Shown here piece by piece: positions 1-10,800 of a stretch of 20,048 nucleotides of DNA. The stretch covers positions 1 through 20,048 of the forward strand of contig JAFLJL010013960.1 of the NCBI GenBank assembly GCA_018398815.1, given 5' to 3'. The position numbers and the translations under genes are program-made. The notes under the pieces are model-generated. The model saw only the letters and a list, made by a program, of their open reading frames with translations. It did no database searches and was not told where the DNA came from. Every line of letters begins with the position of its first letter. Position 1 is the first letter of the stretch. The stretch comes from Conus ventricosus (lineage: Eukaryota > Mollusca > Gastropoda > Neogastropoda > Conidae).

Positions 1-398
1 TGTGGGTTAACCAAAATTTAACTGGTTTCAAAGGGAGAAGGATGTTGAGTGTGTGTGTTCTGACCCACTCTCGCGCATAAAAACCAGGGAATCACCACTG
101 TCTGGACTCAATGTCGCACAAGAGATATAACTCAGAGAACACTGAAGAACATTGTTATCCAAGATAGTCCTACTACATAAAGAAAAAGAAGGACAAGTCA
201 TTTACTGAGAGAATATTCTGTCTCCCAAACAATATCTGTAAAAAGAATAAAGACAGATAATGAGCCAAATGGAGGCCAGTGGTTTGTTTAAACACAAAAC
301 TAAATAATGCAGATACAGCAAAGCAAGCATCACCTGTAGTTGAAATCGTCACCGGCATTTCAAACGGCTGCAAATGTGGGCCCAGCTTCACTCATACT
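1..398. other. Non-repetitive left flank of the satellite array
   Basis: This stretch shows no match to the 32-bp monomer that fills the rest of the window. It is mildly AT-rich, with a short GT run at 49-58, a purine-rich A/G patch around 178-200 and another A-rich patch at about 238-258. Weakly open frames exist on both strands (minus 173-391; a plus frame from a GTG at 279 that runs into the array), but neither has a recognisable domain, codon pattern or ribosome-binding context. I see no tRNA, no LTR end, no recognisable SINE and no clear inverted repeat. It is probably ordinary intergenic or intronic eukaryotic DNA next to the satellite. It is the only part of the window likely to map uniquely, so it is the natural anchor for placing the array. 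Confidence 0.75.
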
Positions 399-678
399 GT
401 CAAGTTTTCAGCGTTAGGATGCCGAAGTGCTGTCAGTTTTCTGCGTTCATTAAGGATGCCGAAGGGATGTCAGTTTTCAGCCGGTAAGGATGCAGAAGTG
501 ATGTCAGTGTCTCAGCGTACGGATGCAGAAGTGAAGTCATGTTTCCAGCGTTAAGGATGCAGAAGTGATGTCAGTTTCCAGCGTGAAGGAAGCAGAAGTG
601 AGTGATGTCAGTTTTCAGCGTAAGGATGCAGTAGTGATGTCTAGTTCTCCGCGTACAAGGATGCAGAAGTGATGTCAG

Positions 679-690
679 TTTTTTTTTTTT
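679..690 (+). repeat. T12 tract inside a repeat unit
   Basis: The TTTYC part of one unit is expanded to 12 consecutive T before CCAGCG. The unit is otherwise recognisable on both sides, so this is a local homopolymer expansion at the unit's own T run. It could be polymerase slippage or a sequencing or consensus error. Confidence 0.85.
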
Positions 691-727
691 CCAGCGTTAA
701 AGGGTATGCGAAGTGATGTCAGTTTCC

Positions 728-762
728 ATCGCCCACTTAACTCCCCCCCTTTTCGCTTGCAG
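728..762. other. Non-consensus patch interrupting the array
   Basis: Between a normal GTCAGTTTCCA and a normal ACAGTGATGTCAG lies about 30 bases that do not align with the monomer. They include CGCCCACTTAAC, a run of seven C, and TTTTCGCTTGC. The part after the C run partly resembles the unit's TTTTC(A)GC. The rest may be a small insertion, a decayed unit, or a garbled read segment next to a C homopolymer, as happens at other C runs in this window. Confidence 0.6.
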
Positions 763-1315
763 ACAGTGATGTCAGTTTTCCGCGTAAAGGCTGCAGAAGT
801 GATGTCTGTTTTCAGGGTTAAGGATGCACGAAGGATGTCAGTTTTCAGCGTTAAGGATGCCAGAAGTGATGTTCTGTTTTCAGCGTAAGGATGCTGAAAT
901 GTGAGTCAGTTTTCAGGTAAGGGTGCAGAACTTGATGTCAGTTTTCAGCCGTAAGGATGCACAGTTGATAGTCAGTTTCAGCGTAGGATGCAGAAGTGAT
1001 GTCTGTTTTCAGGCGTAGGATGCAGAAGTGATGCAGTTGTCCAGCGTTAAGGATCGCTGAAGTGATTTTCAGTTTCAGCGTAAGGATGCAGAAAGTGATG
1101 TCAGTTTCCAGTGTAAGGATGCAGAAGTGTTGTCAGTTTCCAGGTAAGTGCACTAGGATGTCAGGTTTCAGGCGTAAGGATGCGACAGTGATGTCGTTTC
1201 AGCGTAAGGATGCAGTAGTGCTGTCAGTGTCCAGGTATAGGTTGCAGAAGTGAGTGGCAGTTTTCAGCGGAAGGATGCAGAAGTGTTGTCTTTTTGCAAG
1301 CGTAAGATTGCAGAA

Positions 1316-1345
1316 GAGGATGTCGTTTATGTCAGTTTTCTGCGT
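1316..1345 (+). repeat. Partial-unit duplication
   Basis: The TGTC(A)GTTT segment appears twice in succession (GATGTCGTTTATGTCAGTTTTC), adding about 10 bases to one unit. It looks like slippage, or a merge of two alternative reads, inside the array. Confidence 0.6.
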
Positions 1346-4300
1346 AGGATGCAGAAAGTGAGTCAGTTTCCCGCGTATGTTAGGATGCAGATGTGATGAC
1401 AGTTGTCCAGCGATAGGATGCAGATAGTGCTGTCAGTTTCCAGGCGGAAGGAGCAGAAGTGATGTCAGTTCTCCTGCGTTAGGATGCAGATTAGTGAGTG
1501 ATGTCAGTTTTCCATAAATTCGTAAGGATGCAGACAGTGATTGGCAGTTTCCGCTTAAGGAGGCAGAAGTGATGTAGTTTCCAGGCGTGAAAGGAGCAGA
1601 CAGTGATGTCAGTTCCAGCGTTAAGGATGCAGATGTGTCTGTCCAGTTTTTCAGCATAAGGACGCAGTAGTTATGTCAGTTTCAGCGTTATGGATGCAGA
1701 AATGATGTTCAGTTTCCAGCGTAAGGTGCAGAAGTGATTGTCAGTTTTCAGCGTTAAGGATGCAGAAGTGATGTCCGTTTTCAGCGTAAGGATGCAGAAG
1801 TGGTTGCTCAGTTTTCAGCGTAAGGATGCGATGAGTGATGGCCATTTTCTGCGTCGTAATGATAGCCAGGAATAGTGATGTCAGTTTGTCCAGCGTAAGG
1901 ATGCAGAAAATGTGGTGTCAGTTTCAGCGTAAGGAAGCAGAAGTGATGTCCAGTTTTTCAGCTAAGGATGCAGAAGTGATGTCAGTTTCCAGCTAAGGAT
2001 GCAGAAGTGATGTCGTTTCCAGCGAAAGGATTGCAGAAGTGATGTCAGTTTCCAGCGTAAGGATGCAGAAGTGATGTTCAGTTGTCAGCGTAAGGATGCA
2101 GTGTGATGTCTGTTCAGCGTATGGCTGCAGATAGTGATGTCTGTTTCCAGCTTAAGGATGCAGAAGTGATGTCTGTTTTCAGCATAAGGCTGGCAGAAGT
2201 GATGTCAGTTTCAGGCAGTAAGCGGTGCCAGAATGATGTCCAGTTTTCAGCGAAGGATGCACAAGTGATGTCAGTTTCAGTGTATAGGATGTCAAACGGT
2301 AGATGTCCGTTTTCAGGGTAAGGGGGGATGCAGAAGTGATGTTAGTTTTTCAGCCGTTAAGGATGGCAGATGTGATGGTCAGTTTCCAGCGTTAAGGATG
2401 CAGAAGTGATGTCAGTTTCAGTGGTTAATGGTAGCAACAGTGATGTCAGTTTCCAGCCGTAGGAAGCAGGAAGTGATGTCAGGTTTCAGAGTTAAGGATG
2501 CAGAAGGGGATGTCAGTTTTCAGCGTAAGGATGCAGAAGGGATGTCAGTTTCCAGCGTAAGGATGCAACAAGTGATGGTCATGTTTCCAGGTAGGATGCG
2601 AAGTCGATGTACAGTTTTCATGGTCAGGATGCAGAAGTGATGTCAGTTCCACGTACGGACCTGCAGGAAGTTGATGTCAGTTTTCAGCGTAAGGATGCAG
2701 AAGAGAAGTGGATGTCAGTTTCCAGCGTCTGGATGCAGAAGTGAATGGCAGTTCAGCGAAAGGCTGCAGAGAAAGTGATGTCAGTTTCCAGGTAAAGGAA
2801 GCAGAAGTGATGTCAGTTTTCAGCAGAAAGGATGCTGAAGTATGTAAGTTTTTCCAGGTAAGGATGCAGAAATGATGCAGTTTCCAGCGTAAAGGATGCA
2901 GAAGTGATGTCATGTTTTCAGCGTAAGGATGCAGAAGTGATGTCGTTTCAGGTATGGATGCAGAAGTGCTGTCAGTTATCAGCGGTAATGGATGCGACGG
3001 ATGTCAGTTTTAAGCGTAGGATGCAGAAGTGATGTCCGTTTCCAGCGTAAAGGATGCAGAAGTGATGTCAGTTTCCAGAGTAAGGAGGCGGGAAGTGATG
3101 TCAGTTTCCCGCGTTAAGGATGCAGAACAGAAGTGAGTCAGTTTCCAGCGTAAGGGTGGCAGAAGTGATGTTCGCAGTTTCCAGCGTAAGGATGCCAGAA
3201 GTGATGTCAGTTTCAGCGTAAAGGATTGCAGAAGTGATGTCAGTTTCACAGATAAGTGATGCAGAAGTGATGTCAGTTTTCAGCCGTATGGATGCCAGGA
3301 GAGTGCTGTCCAGTTTTCCAGGTAAGGATGCAGAAGTGATGTCAGTTTCCAGCGTAAGGATGGCAGAAGTGATGTCAGTTTCCCCTGCATAAGGTGCAGA
3401 AGTGATGTCCCGTTTCTAGCGTGTAAGAATGCAGAAGTGATGTCAGTTTTCTGCGTTAGGATGCAGAAGTGATGTCAGTTTTTGCGTAAGGATGCCGAAA
3501 TGTGATGTTCTGTTTAATATAAAGGAGCTAGAAGTGATGTCGCCAGTTTCAGGTAAGGATGCAAGATAAGTGTGTCAGTTTTCAGCGTGTAAGGATGCAG
3601 ATAGTGATGTCGTTTCAGCGTAAGGAGCAGAAGTGATGTCAGTTTCAGCGTAAGGATGCAGAATGTGATGTCAGTTTTCAGCTGTAAGGATGAGGACAGA
3701 GATGTTCAGTTTCCAACGTTAAGGGATGCAGAACATGATGTAAGATTCCAGCGTATAGGATGCAGAAGTGATGTCAGTTGTTTCAGCGTAAGGAATGCTG
3801 AGAAGTGATTTCAGTTTCCAGCATAAGGATGCGAGAAGTGATGTCGTTTTCAGGTAAGGACTGCAGAAGTGATGTCGCAGTTTTCAGCGAGGATGCCGAA
3901 TGTGTCAGTTTCCAGCGTAAGGATGCAGAAGTGATTGTCAGTTTCAGCGTAAGGATGCAGAAGTGATGTCAGTTTCAAGGTAAGGATGCAGAATTGATGT
4001 CCAGTTTTCCCGCGTAAGGATGCAGATGTGATGTCGCAGTTTCCAGCGTATGGATGCAGAAGTGATGTCCCAGTTTCCATGCGTAAGGGGATTGCCAGGA
4101 CGTGATGTCAGTTTCCAGCGTAAGGAGCAGAAGTGATGTCAGTTTCCAGGTAAGGATGCAGTCAGAAGAGTCGTCTGTTTTTCAGCGTTAAGGATGCAGA
4201 ATGTTGATTGTCAGTTTTCAGCATTAAGGATGCAGAAGTGATGTCAGTTTCCAGCGTTAAGATGCTGAAATGATGTCAGGTTTCCAGCGTAAGGTGCAGA

Positions 4301-5048
4301 AGTGAATGTCAATTTTCCAGGTAAGGCATGCAGATTGATGTCAGTTTCCAGCGTTAAGGATGCGCCGAATGGATGGCAGTTTTCAGCGTAAGGGTATGCA
4401 GAGAGGGATGTCAGTTTTCAGCGTAAGGAAGCAGTAGTGATTCAGTTTCAGCGTAAGGGATGCAGAAATGTGATGTCAGTTCCAGCGTAAGGATGCAAGA
4501 TAGTGATGTCAGCAGTTTTCCAGCGTAGGATGCAGAAGTGCTGTCAGTTTCTAGCGTAAGGATGCAGAAGTGATGTCAGTTTTCCAGCGTAAGGATGCAG
4601 ATAGTGATGTCTGTTTCCAGCGTAAAGATGCGAAGTGATTGTCCAGTTTCAGGTAAGGATGCGAGAAGTGATGTCAGTTTCCGCGTATGGATGCTAGAAG
4701 TGATGACCAAGTTTCCAGCCATAAGGGATGCAGAAGTGGATAGTCAGTTTTTTTCAGCGTAAAAATGCCAAGATAGTGATGTCAGTTTTCAGCTTGATAG
4801 GAATGCAGACGTGATGTCATGTTGTTCAGCTGTAAGGATGCAGAGTGATGTCGTTTCCTGCGTAAGGATGCGAAAGTGATGTCTGTTTCCAGCGTAAGGA
4901 GGCAGAAGTGATGGCAGTTTTCAGCGTAGGATGCAGATGTGATGTCAGTTTCCTGCGTAAGATGCTGAGAAGTGATGTCAGTTTCCAGCGTAAGGATGCA
5001 GTAAGCTGATGTTAGTTTTTCAGCGTAAGGATGCAGAAGTGATGTTTA

Positions 5049-5062
5049 TTTTTTTTTTTTTT
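5049..5062 (+). repeat. T14 tract inside a repeat unit
   Basis: Fourteen consecutive T follow GATGTTTA and precede CAGTTTCAAGCG. The expected TGTCAG is partly lost and a second CAGTTTC follows the tract, so the unit is both expanded and partly duplicated. As at 679-690, the tract sits in the pyrimidine half of the monomer. Confidence 0.85.
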
Positions 5063-5405
5063 CAGTTTCAAGCGTAAGGTTGCAGAAGTGATGTCAGTTT
5101 CCAGCGGTTAAGTTGCAGAAGTGATGTCCTGTTTTCAGCGTTAGGATGCAGAAGTGTGTCAGTTTCCACCGCATCATAAGGATGCAGAAGTGTATTGTTC
5201 AGTTTTCAGCGTAGGATGCAGAAGATGAATGTTCCAGTTTTTCGCGTAAGGATGCAGAGTGATGTCAGTTTCAGCGTAAGGCATGCAGAAGTGAGGTCAG
5301 TTTCCCGGTATGGAGCAGGAGGGATGTTCCAGTTTCCAGCGTTAAGGATGCAGAAGTGATGTCAGTTTTCCAGCGTAAGGAAGCAGAAGTGATGTTCAGT
5401 TTCAT

Positions 5406-5407
<2 letters not shown>

Positions 5408-5437
<30 letters not shown>

Positions 5438-5449
5438 CCCCCCCCCCCC
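5408..5449 (+). repeat. 42-base C tract with a single A, replacing part of one unit
   Basis: After CAGTTTCATTG there are 29 C, one A at 5437 and 12 more C, then ATAAGGATGC resumes the array. The tract stands where CAGCG should join TTTC to TAAGG. No nearby unit has more than a few C in a row, so nothing in the monomer seeds such growth by simple slippage. If real, it would be a G-quadruplex (minus strand) or i-motif (plus strand) former. A long-read basecall or consensus artefact is more likely. Confidence 0.9.
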
Positions 5450-6723
5450 ATAAGGATGCCGCAGTGATTGTCAGTTTTCAGATCATAAGGATGCAGAAGT
5501 GATTCAGTTTTCAGCGTAAGGGATGCAGAAGTGTGTCAGTTTTCAGCTGATAAGAATGCAGGAAGTGATGTCAGTTTCCAGCGTAAAGATGCAGATGTGA
5601 TGTCAGTTTCCAGCGTAAGGATGCAGAGTGATGTTCAGTTTTCAGCGTTAGGATGCAGAGTGATGTTCAGTTTTCAGCGTAAAGGATGCAGAAGGTGATG
5701 TCAGTTTTCAGCGTAAGGATGCAGAAAGGATGTCGCAGTTTTCAGCGTTAAGGATGTCGAAGTGATGTCAGTTTCAGCGTAAAGGATTGCGATGTGATGT
5801 CAGTTTCCAGCGTAAGGATTGCAGAAGTGATGTCCGTTTCAGCGTATGGATGCAGAAGTGATGTCAGTTTCCAGCGTAAGGGATGCAGAAGAGTGATGTC
5901 CAGTTTTCCAGCGTATGGATGCAGAAGTGAATGTCAGTTTCCAGCGTATGGATGCAGAAGTGATGTCAGTTTCCAGCGTAAGGGAAGCAGAAGTGTATGT
6001 CAGTTTCCCAGGTAGGATGCAGATGTGATGTCAGTTTTCGCTTTAAGGGTGTCGAAGTGATGTCAGTTTCAGCGTAAGGATGCAGAAATGATGTCAGTTT
6101 CCAGCGTAAGGATGCAAGTGATGTCAGTTTTTCGCGTCTAGGAGGCAGAAGTGATGTCGTTTCCAGCGTAAGGATGCGAAGTGCATGTCACGTTTCAGGT
6201 TAAGCGATGCAGAAGGGTTGTCAGTTTTCAGCGGTAAGGGATGCTAGAAGTGATGTTCAGTTTCCAGAGTAGGATGCAGAAGTGATGTCAGTTCCAGTGT
6301 AAGGATGCAGAAGTGACTGTCCGGTTTCCAGCGTTATGGATGCAGAAGTGATGTCAGTTTTCCAGCGTAAGGATGCAGAAGTGATGTCATTTCCAGCGTA
6401 AGGATGCAGATGTGATGTCAGTTTCCAGCGTAAGGATGCAGAAGTGATGTCAGTTTCCAGCATAAGGATGCATGAGTTGATGTTCAGTTTCAGCGAAGGA
6501 TGCAGAAGTGATGTATATGTTTCCAGCGCGTAAAAGGATGCAGAAGTGATGTCAGTTTCCAGCGTAAGGATGCAGGACAGTGAATTGTCAGTTTCCAGCA
6601 TAAGGATGCCGAAAGTGATTGTCAGTTTTTCAGCGTAAGAATGCAGAAGTTGAAGTCAGTTTTCAGCGTAAGGATGCAGACAGTGATGTCAGTTTTTTAG
6701 CGTAAGGATGCAGAAGTGATGTC

Positions 6724-6740
6724 AGTTTTCAGTTTCCAGC
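6724..6740 (+). repeat. Unit carrying both Y subtypes in tandem (7-bp duplication)
   Basis: A single unit reads CAGTTTT then CAGTTTCCAGC, so the TTTT and TTTC forms stand side by side with CAG duplicated. This is either a true 7-bp slippage duplication or a consensus that kept both alternatives from different reads. Either way it shows that the two subtypes coexist closely. Confidence 0.6.
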
Positions 6741-7368
6741 AAAGGATGCAGAAGTGATGTCAGTTTCCAGCGTAAGGATGCTCAGACGTGATGTCAGTTT
6801 TCAGCGGTAAGGATGCAGAAGTGATGTCCCAGTTTCCAGCGGAAGGAAGCAGAAGTGATGTTCAGTTTCCAGCGGTAGGTATGCAGAAATGATGTCAGTT
6901 TTTCGGCGTAATGGAAGCAGAGAGTGATGTCAGTTTCAATCGTAAAGATGCAGATGATGTCACGTTTCCAGCGTAAGGATGCAGAAAGTTGATGTCAGTT
7001 TTTCAGCGATAAGGATGCAGAAGTGATGTTAGTTTCCAAGCATATGGATGCAGAAGTTGATGTCAGGTTTTCAGCGTCATAGGATGCAGAAGTGATGTCG
7101 TTTCAGCGTAAGGATGCAGAAGTGATGTCAGTTTTCCAGCGTAGGATGCAGAAGTGATGTTCGCAGTTCTCCAGCGTAAGGAGCAGAAGTGATGTCGGTT
7201 CCAGCGTAAGGATGGCAGAAGTGATGTCAGTTTCAGCGAAGGAGACAGAAGTGATGTCAGTTACCAGCGCTAAGATGTGAAGTGATGTCAGTTTCCAGCG
7301 TAAGGATGCACGAGTTTGATGTCAGTTTTCCAGGCGTAAGGATGCGAAGTGATGTCTGTTTCCAGCTA

Positions 7369-7385
7369 AGGCCGCGGGGGGCATG
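7369..7385 (+). other. GC-rich insertion in a unit
   Basis: Between CCAGCTAAGG and GCATGCAGAA there is an inserted GC-rich piece, GCCGC followed by six G and C. It is the only notable G run in the array and is far shorter than the C tracts. Part of it restates the unit's GG and TGCAG ends. Its origin is unclear. Confidence 0.65.
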
Positions 7386-7804
7386 CAGAATTGTGTCAGT
7401 TTTCCCCGCGTTAAGGATGCAGAAGTGAAGTCAGTTTTCAGATAAGGATGCAGTGAAGTGATGTCAGTTTCCTGCGTTAAGGATGCTCAGAAATGGTGTC
7501 AGTTTGCAGCGTTAAGGATGCAGATAGTGATGTCAGTTTTCAGCCGTAAGGATGCAGAATGATGTTCAGTTTGCCAGCGTAAGGATGCACGAAGTGATGT
7601 TCAAAGTTTTCAGCTTCAAAGGATGGCAGAAGGGATTGTCAGTTTTCAGGTAAGGATGCAGAAGGGATGTCAGTTTCCAGCGTATGGCTGCTCAGAAGTG
7701 ATGTCAGTTTCCAGCGTAAGGATGCAGAAGTGATGTCTGTTTCCGCGTAAAGGATGCGATGTGATGTTCTGTTTCCAGCGTATAAGGATGCTATGAAGTG
7801 CAGA

Positions 7805-7821
7805 CCCCCCCCCCCCCCCCC
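7805..7821 (+). repeat. C17 tract replacing TGATGTCAG of one unit
   Basis: Seventeen C lie between GAAGTGCAGA and GTTTCCAGG. The unit's TGATGTCA segment is missing, replaced rather than simply extended. It resembles the tracts at 5408 and 15765 but sits at a different phase of the monomer, which argues against an inherited expansion of one particular C. Confidence 0.9.
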
Positions 7822-10800
7822 GTTTCCAGGTATTGGATGCAGAAGTGATGTCTGTTCCAGCGTAAGGATGCAGAAGTGAAGTCAAGTTTCCAGCGTATAA
7901 GGATTGCAGAAGTGCATGTCAGATTTCCAGCGTAAGGATGCAGAAGTGCTGTCGTTTCCAGCTTAAGGATGCAGATCAAGGAAGTCAGTTTTCCAGCGTA
8001 AGGATGCAGAAGTGATGTAGTTTTTCCGGTAAGGATGCAGAAGTTGATGTCAGTTTCCAGCGTAAGGAATGCGTAGAAGTGATGTCAGTTTCCCAGCGAT
8101 ATGGAATGCAGAAGTAGTGAGTGTCAGTTTACAGACGTAAGGAGTGCAGAAGGAGTGATTTCAGTTTCCCAGCGTAAGGATTGCAGATCAGAGATGTCAG
8201 TTACAGCATAAGGATGCAGAAGTGATGTCAGTTTCCAGCGTAAGGATGCAGAATTGTTTTCAGTTTCCAGGTAAGGATGCAGAAGTGATGTCAGTTTTCA
8301 GCGTAAGGATGCAGAAGTGATGTCAGTTTCCACGTAAAGGATGCGCAGGAAGTGATGTTCCAGTTTTTCAGCGTAAGGTTATGCAGAGAGGGGATGTCAG
8401 ATTTTTAAGCGTAAGGTGTGCAGAAGTGTGATGTCAGTTTCCGCGTAAGATGCAGATGTGATGTCAGTTTCAGCGTAAGGATGCAGAAAGTTTTGATATC
8501 AGTTTCCAGCGTAAGGATGCAGAAGTGATGTCATTTTCCAGCGTTTGATGCAGAAGTGATGTCAGTTTCCAGCGTGATGGATGCAGAAGTGATGTCAGTT
8601 TCAGCGTAGGATGCAGAAGTGATGTCAGTTTCCAGCTAAGGATGAGACGTGATGTCAGTTTCCGCGTAAGGGATTGCCAGTAGTGATGTCAGTTTCCAGC
8701 GTAAGGATGCAGAAGTGATGTCAGTTTTCCAGCGTAAGTGTGCAGAAGTGATGTCAGTTTCCAGCATAAGGATGCAGAGGGATCGTCAGTTTTCAGCGTA
8801 AGAAATGCAAGAAGTTATGTCAGTTTTCAGCGTAGGATGCAGAAGTGATGTCAGTTTTTAGCGTTAAGGATGCTGAAGTGATGTCAGTTTCCAGCATAAG
8901 GATGCAGAAAGTGATGTCAGTTCCAGCGTAAGGATGCAGAAGGTGATGTCAGTTTTCAGCGGTAAGGATGCAGAAGTGATGTCAGGGTTTCCAGCGTAGG
9001 ATGCAGAATAGCAGTGGATGTCAGTTTTCCTAGCGTTAAGGATGCAGAAGTGATGTCAGTTTTCAGCGTATGGGTTTGCAGCAGTGATGTCAGTTTCCAA
9101 GTAAGGGATGCAGAAATGATGTAAGTTTCCGCGTAAGGATGCAGAAGTGATGTCAGTTTTTCAGTGTAAGGAGCAGAATTGATGTCAGTTGCCAGCATAA
9201 GGATGCTTGCAGAAGTGATGTCAGTTTTTTTCAGCGTAAGGATGCAGAATGTGATGTCCGGTTTCAGCGTTAAGGATGAGATAGATGAAGTCAGGTTTCC
9301 AGCCGTAAGGAGCCGAAGTGTGATGTCAAGTTTCCAGGCGTAAGGGATGCAGAAGTGATGTCAGTTTCCAGCGTAAGGATGCAGAAGTGCTGTTCAGTTT
9401 CAGCGTATGGGCTTGCAGATGTGATGTCATGTTTCCAGCGTAAGGATGCAGAGTGATGTCAGTTTCCAGCGTAAGGCACACATGCAGAAGTGATGTCCAG
9501 TTTCCAGCGTAAGGAGGCAGTAGTGATGTCAATGTTTCTCAGCGTAAGGATGCAGAAGTGATGTCAGTTTTCAGCGTTAAGGAAGCAGGTGATGTCAGTT
9601 TTCCAGCATAAGGATGCAGAAGTGATGTCAGTGTCCCGCGTAAGGATGGTCCAGAAATTATGTTCAGTTTACCAGCCGTAAGGATGGCATGAATTGATGT
9701 CTGTTTTCAGCGTAAGGATGCAGAAGTGATGTCAGTATCCCAGCGTAAGGATGCAGAAGTGATGTCAGTTTTCAGGTTAAGGATGCGAGTGATGTCAGTT
9801 TTCCGCGTCAAGGATGCAGAAGTGATGTCAGTTTCCTGCGTAAGGATGCAGATTGTGATGTCAGTTTACAGCGCTCATAAGGATGCAGAATTGATGTCAG
9901 TTTCCAGCGTAAGGATTGCAGAAGTGATGTCAGTTTTCTAGCGTAAGGATGCAGAAAGTGATGTCAAGTTTCCAGCGTAAGGATGCAGAAGTGATGTCTG
10001 GTTCCAGCGTAAGGATGCAGTAAGTGGATGCTCAGGTTTCCAGCGTTAAGGATGAAGTGATGTCAGTTACCAGCGTAAAGGATGCAGAAAAAAGGTGATG
10101 TCAGTTTCCAGATAAGGATGCAGGAAGGTGATGTCAGTTTTCAGCGTAAAGAAATGAAGAAGGATGTCGTTTTCAGCGTAAAGGATGCAGAGTGATGTCG
10201 TTTTCCGCGTAAGGATGCGGATAGTGATGTCAGTTTCCAGCGTAAGATGCAGAAGTGATGTCAGTTTCCAGGTAAAGGATGCAGAGTGATGTTCAGTTTT
10301 CCGCGTAAGGATGCAGAAAGTGATGTCAGTTTCCAGCGTAAGGGTGCAGAAGTGATCGTCAGTTTCCTGCGTGTAGGGACGCAGAAGTGATGTCAGTTTT
10401 CCGCGTAAGGATGCAGATAGTGATGTCTGTTTCAACGTATAAGAGCAGAATGTGATGTCAGTTTCCAGCGTACGGATGCAGAAGTGATGTCAGTTTTCTG
10501 CGTAGGAAGCAGAGTGATGTCTGTTTCCAGCATAAGGATGCAGAAGTGATGTCAGTTTTTCAGCCGTAAGAAGGATGCCGAAGTGAAGTCAGTTTTTTCA
10601 AGCGTAAGGATCGCAGAAGTGATGTTCAGTGTCCAGCGTAAGGATGCGAAGTGATGTCAGTTTCCAAGCGTATAAGGATGCAGATCGCTGATGTCAGTTT
10701 CCAGCGTAAGGATGCAGAAGTGATGTGTCAGTTTCCAGGTAAGGATTGCAGAAGTGATGTCAGTTTCCAGCGTAAGGATTGCAGCAAGGATGTCAGTTTC

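Larger units (their letters stand above)
399..1060 (+). repeat. Array-edge segment, divergent and rich in the TTTTC subtype
   Basis: By eye, most units in the first 650 bases of the array carry TTTTCAGC or a derivative at the Y position. They are also rougher than units further in: an extra inserted ATT before TAAGG near 450, GTGAGTGATG at about 598-606, a T tract at 679-690 and a foreign-looking patch at 728-762. Greater divergence at an array border is expected for tandem repeats homogenised by unequal exchange, because edge units exchange less. I judged the boundary and subtype share by reading rather than counting, and read error adds to the apparent divergence. Confidence 0.5.

Noticed and set aside
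47..60. GT microsatellite in the flank
   Set aside because: The run is only about five GT units, too short to call a separate repeat feature.
173..391. Minus-strand open frame of 72 codons in the left flank
   Set aside because: It is short, ends in a run of phenylalanines encoded by the A-rich patch, and shows no recognisable motif. A conserved exon cannot be excluded but nothing supports one; a translated search of 1-398 against related genomes would decide.
279..554. Plus-strand open frame beginning at a GTG in the flank and running into the array
   Set aside because: It has no ATG start, crosses the flank/satellite junction, and its second half is simply translated repeat. No domain or coding bias is visible.
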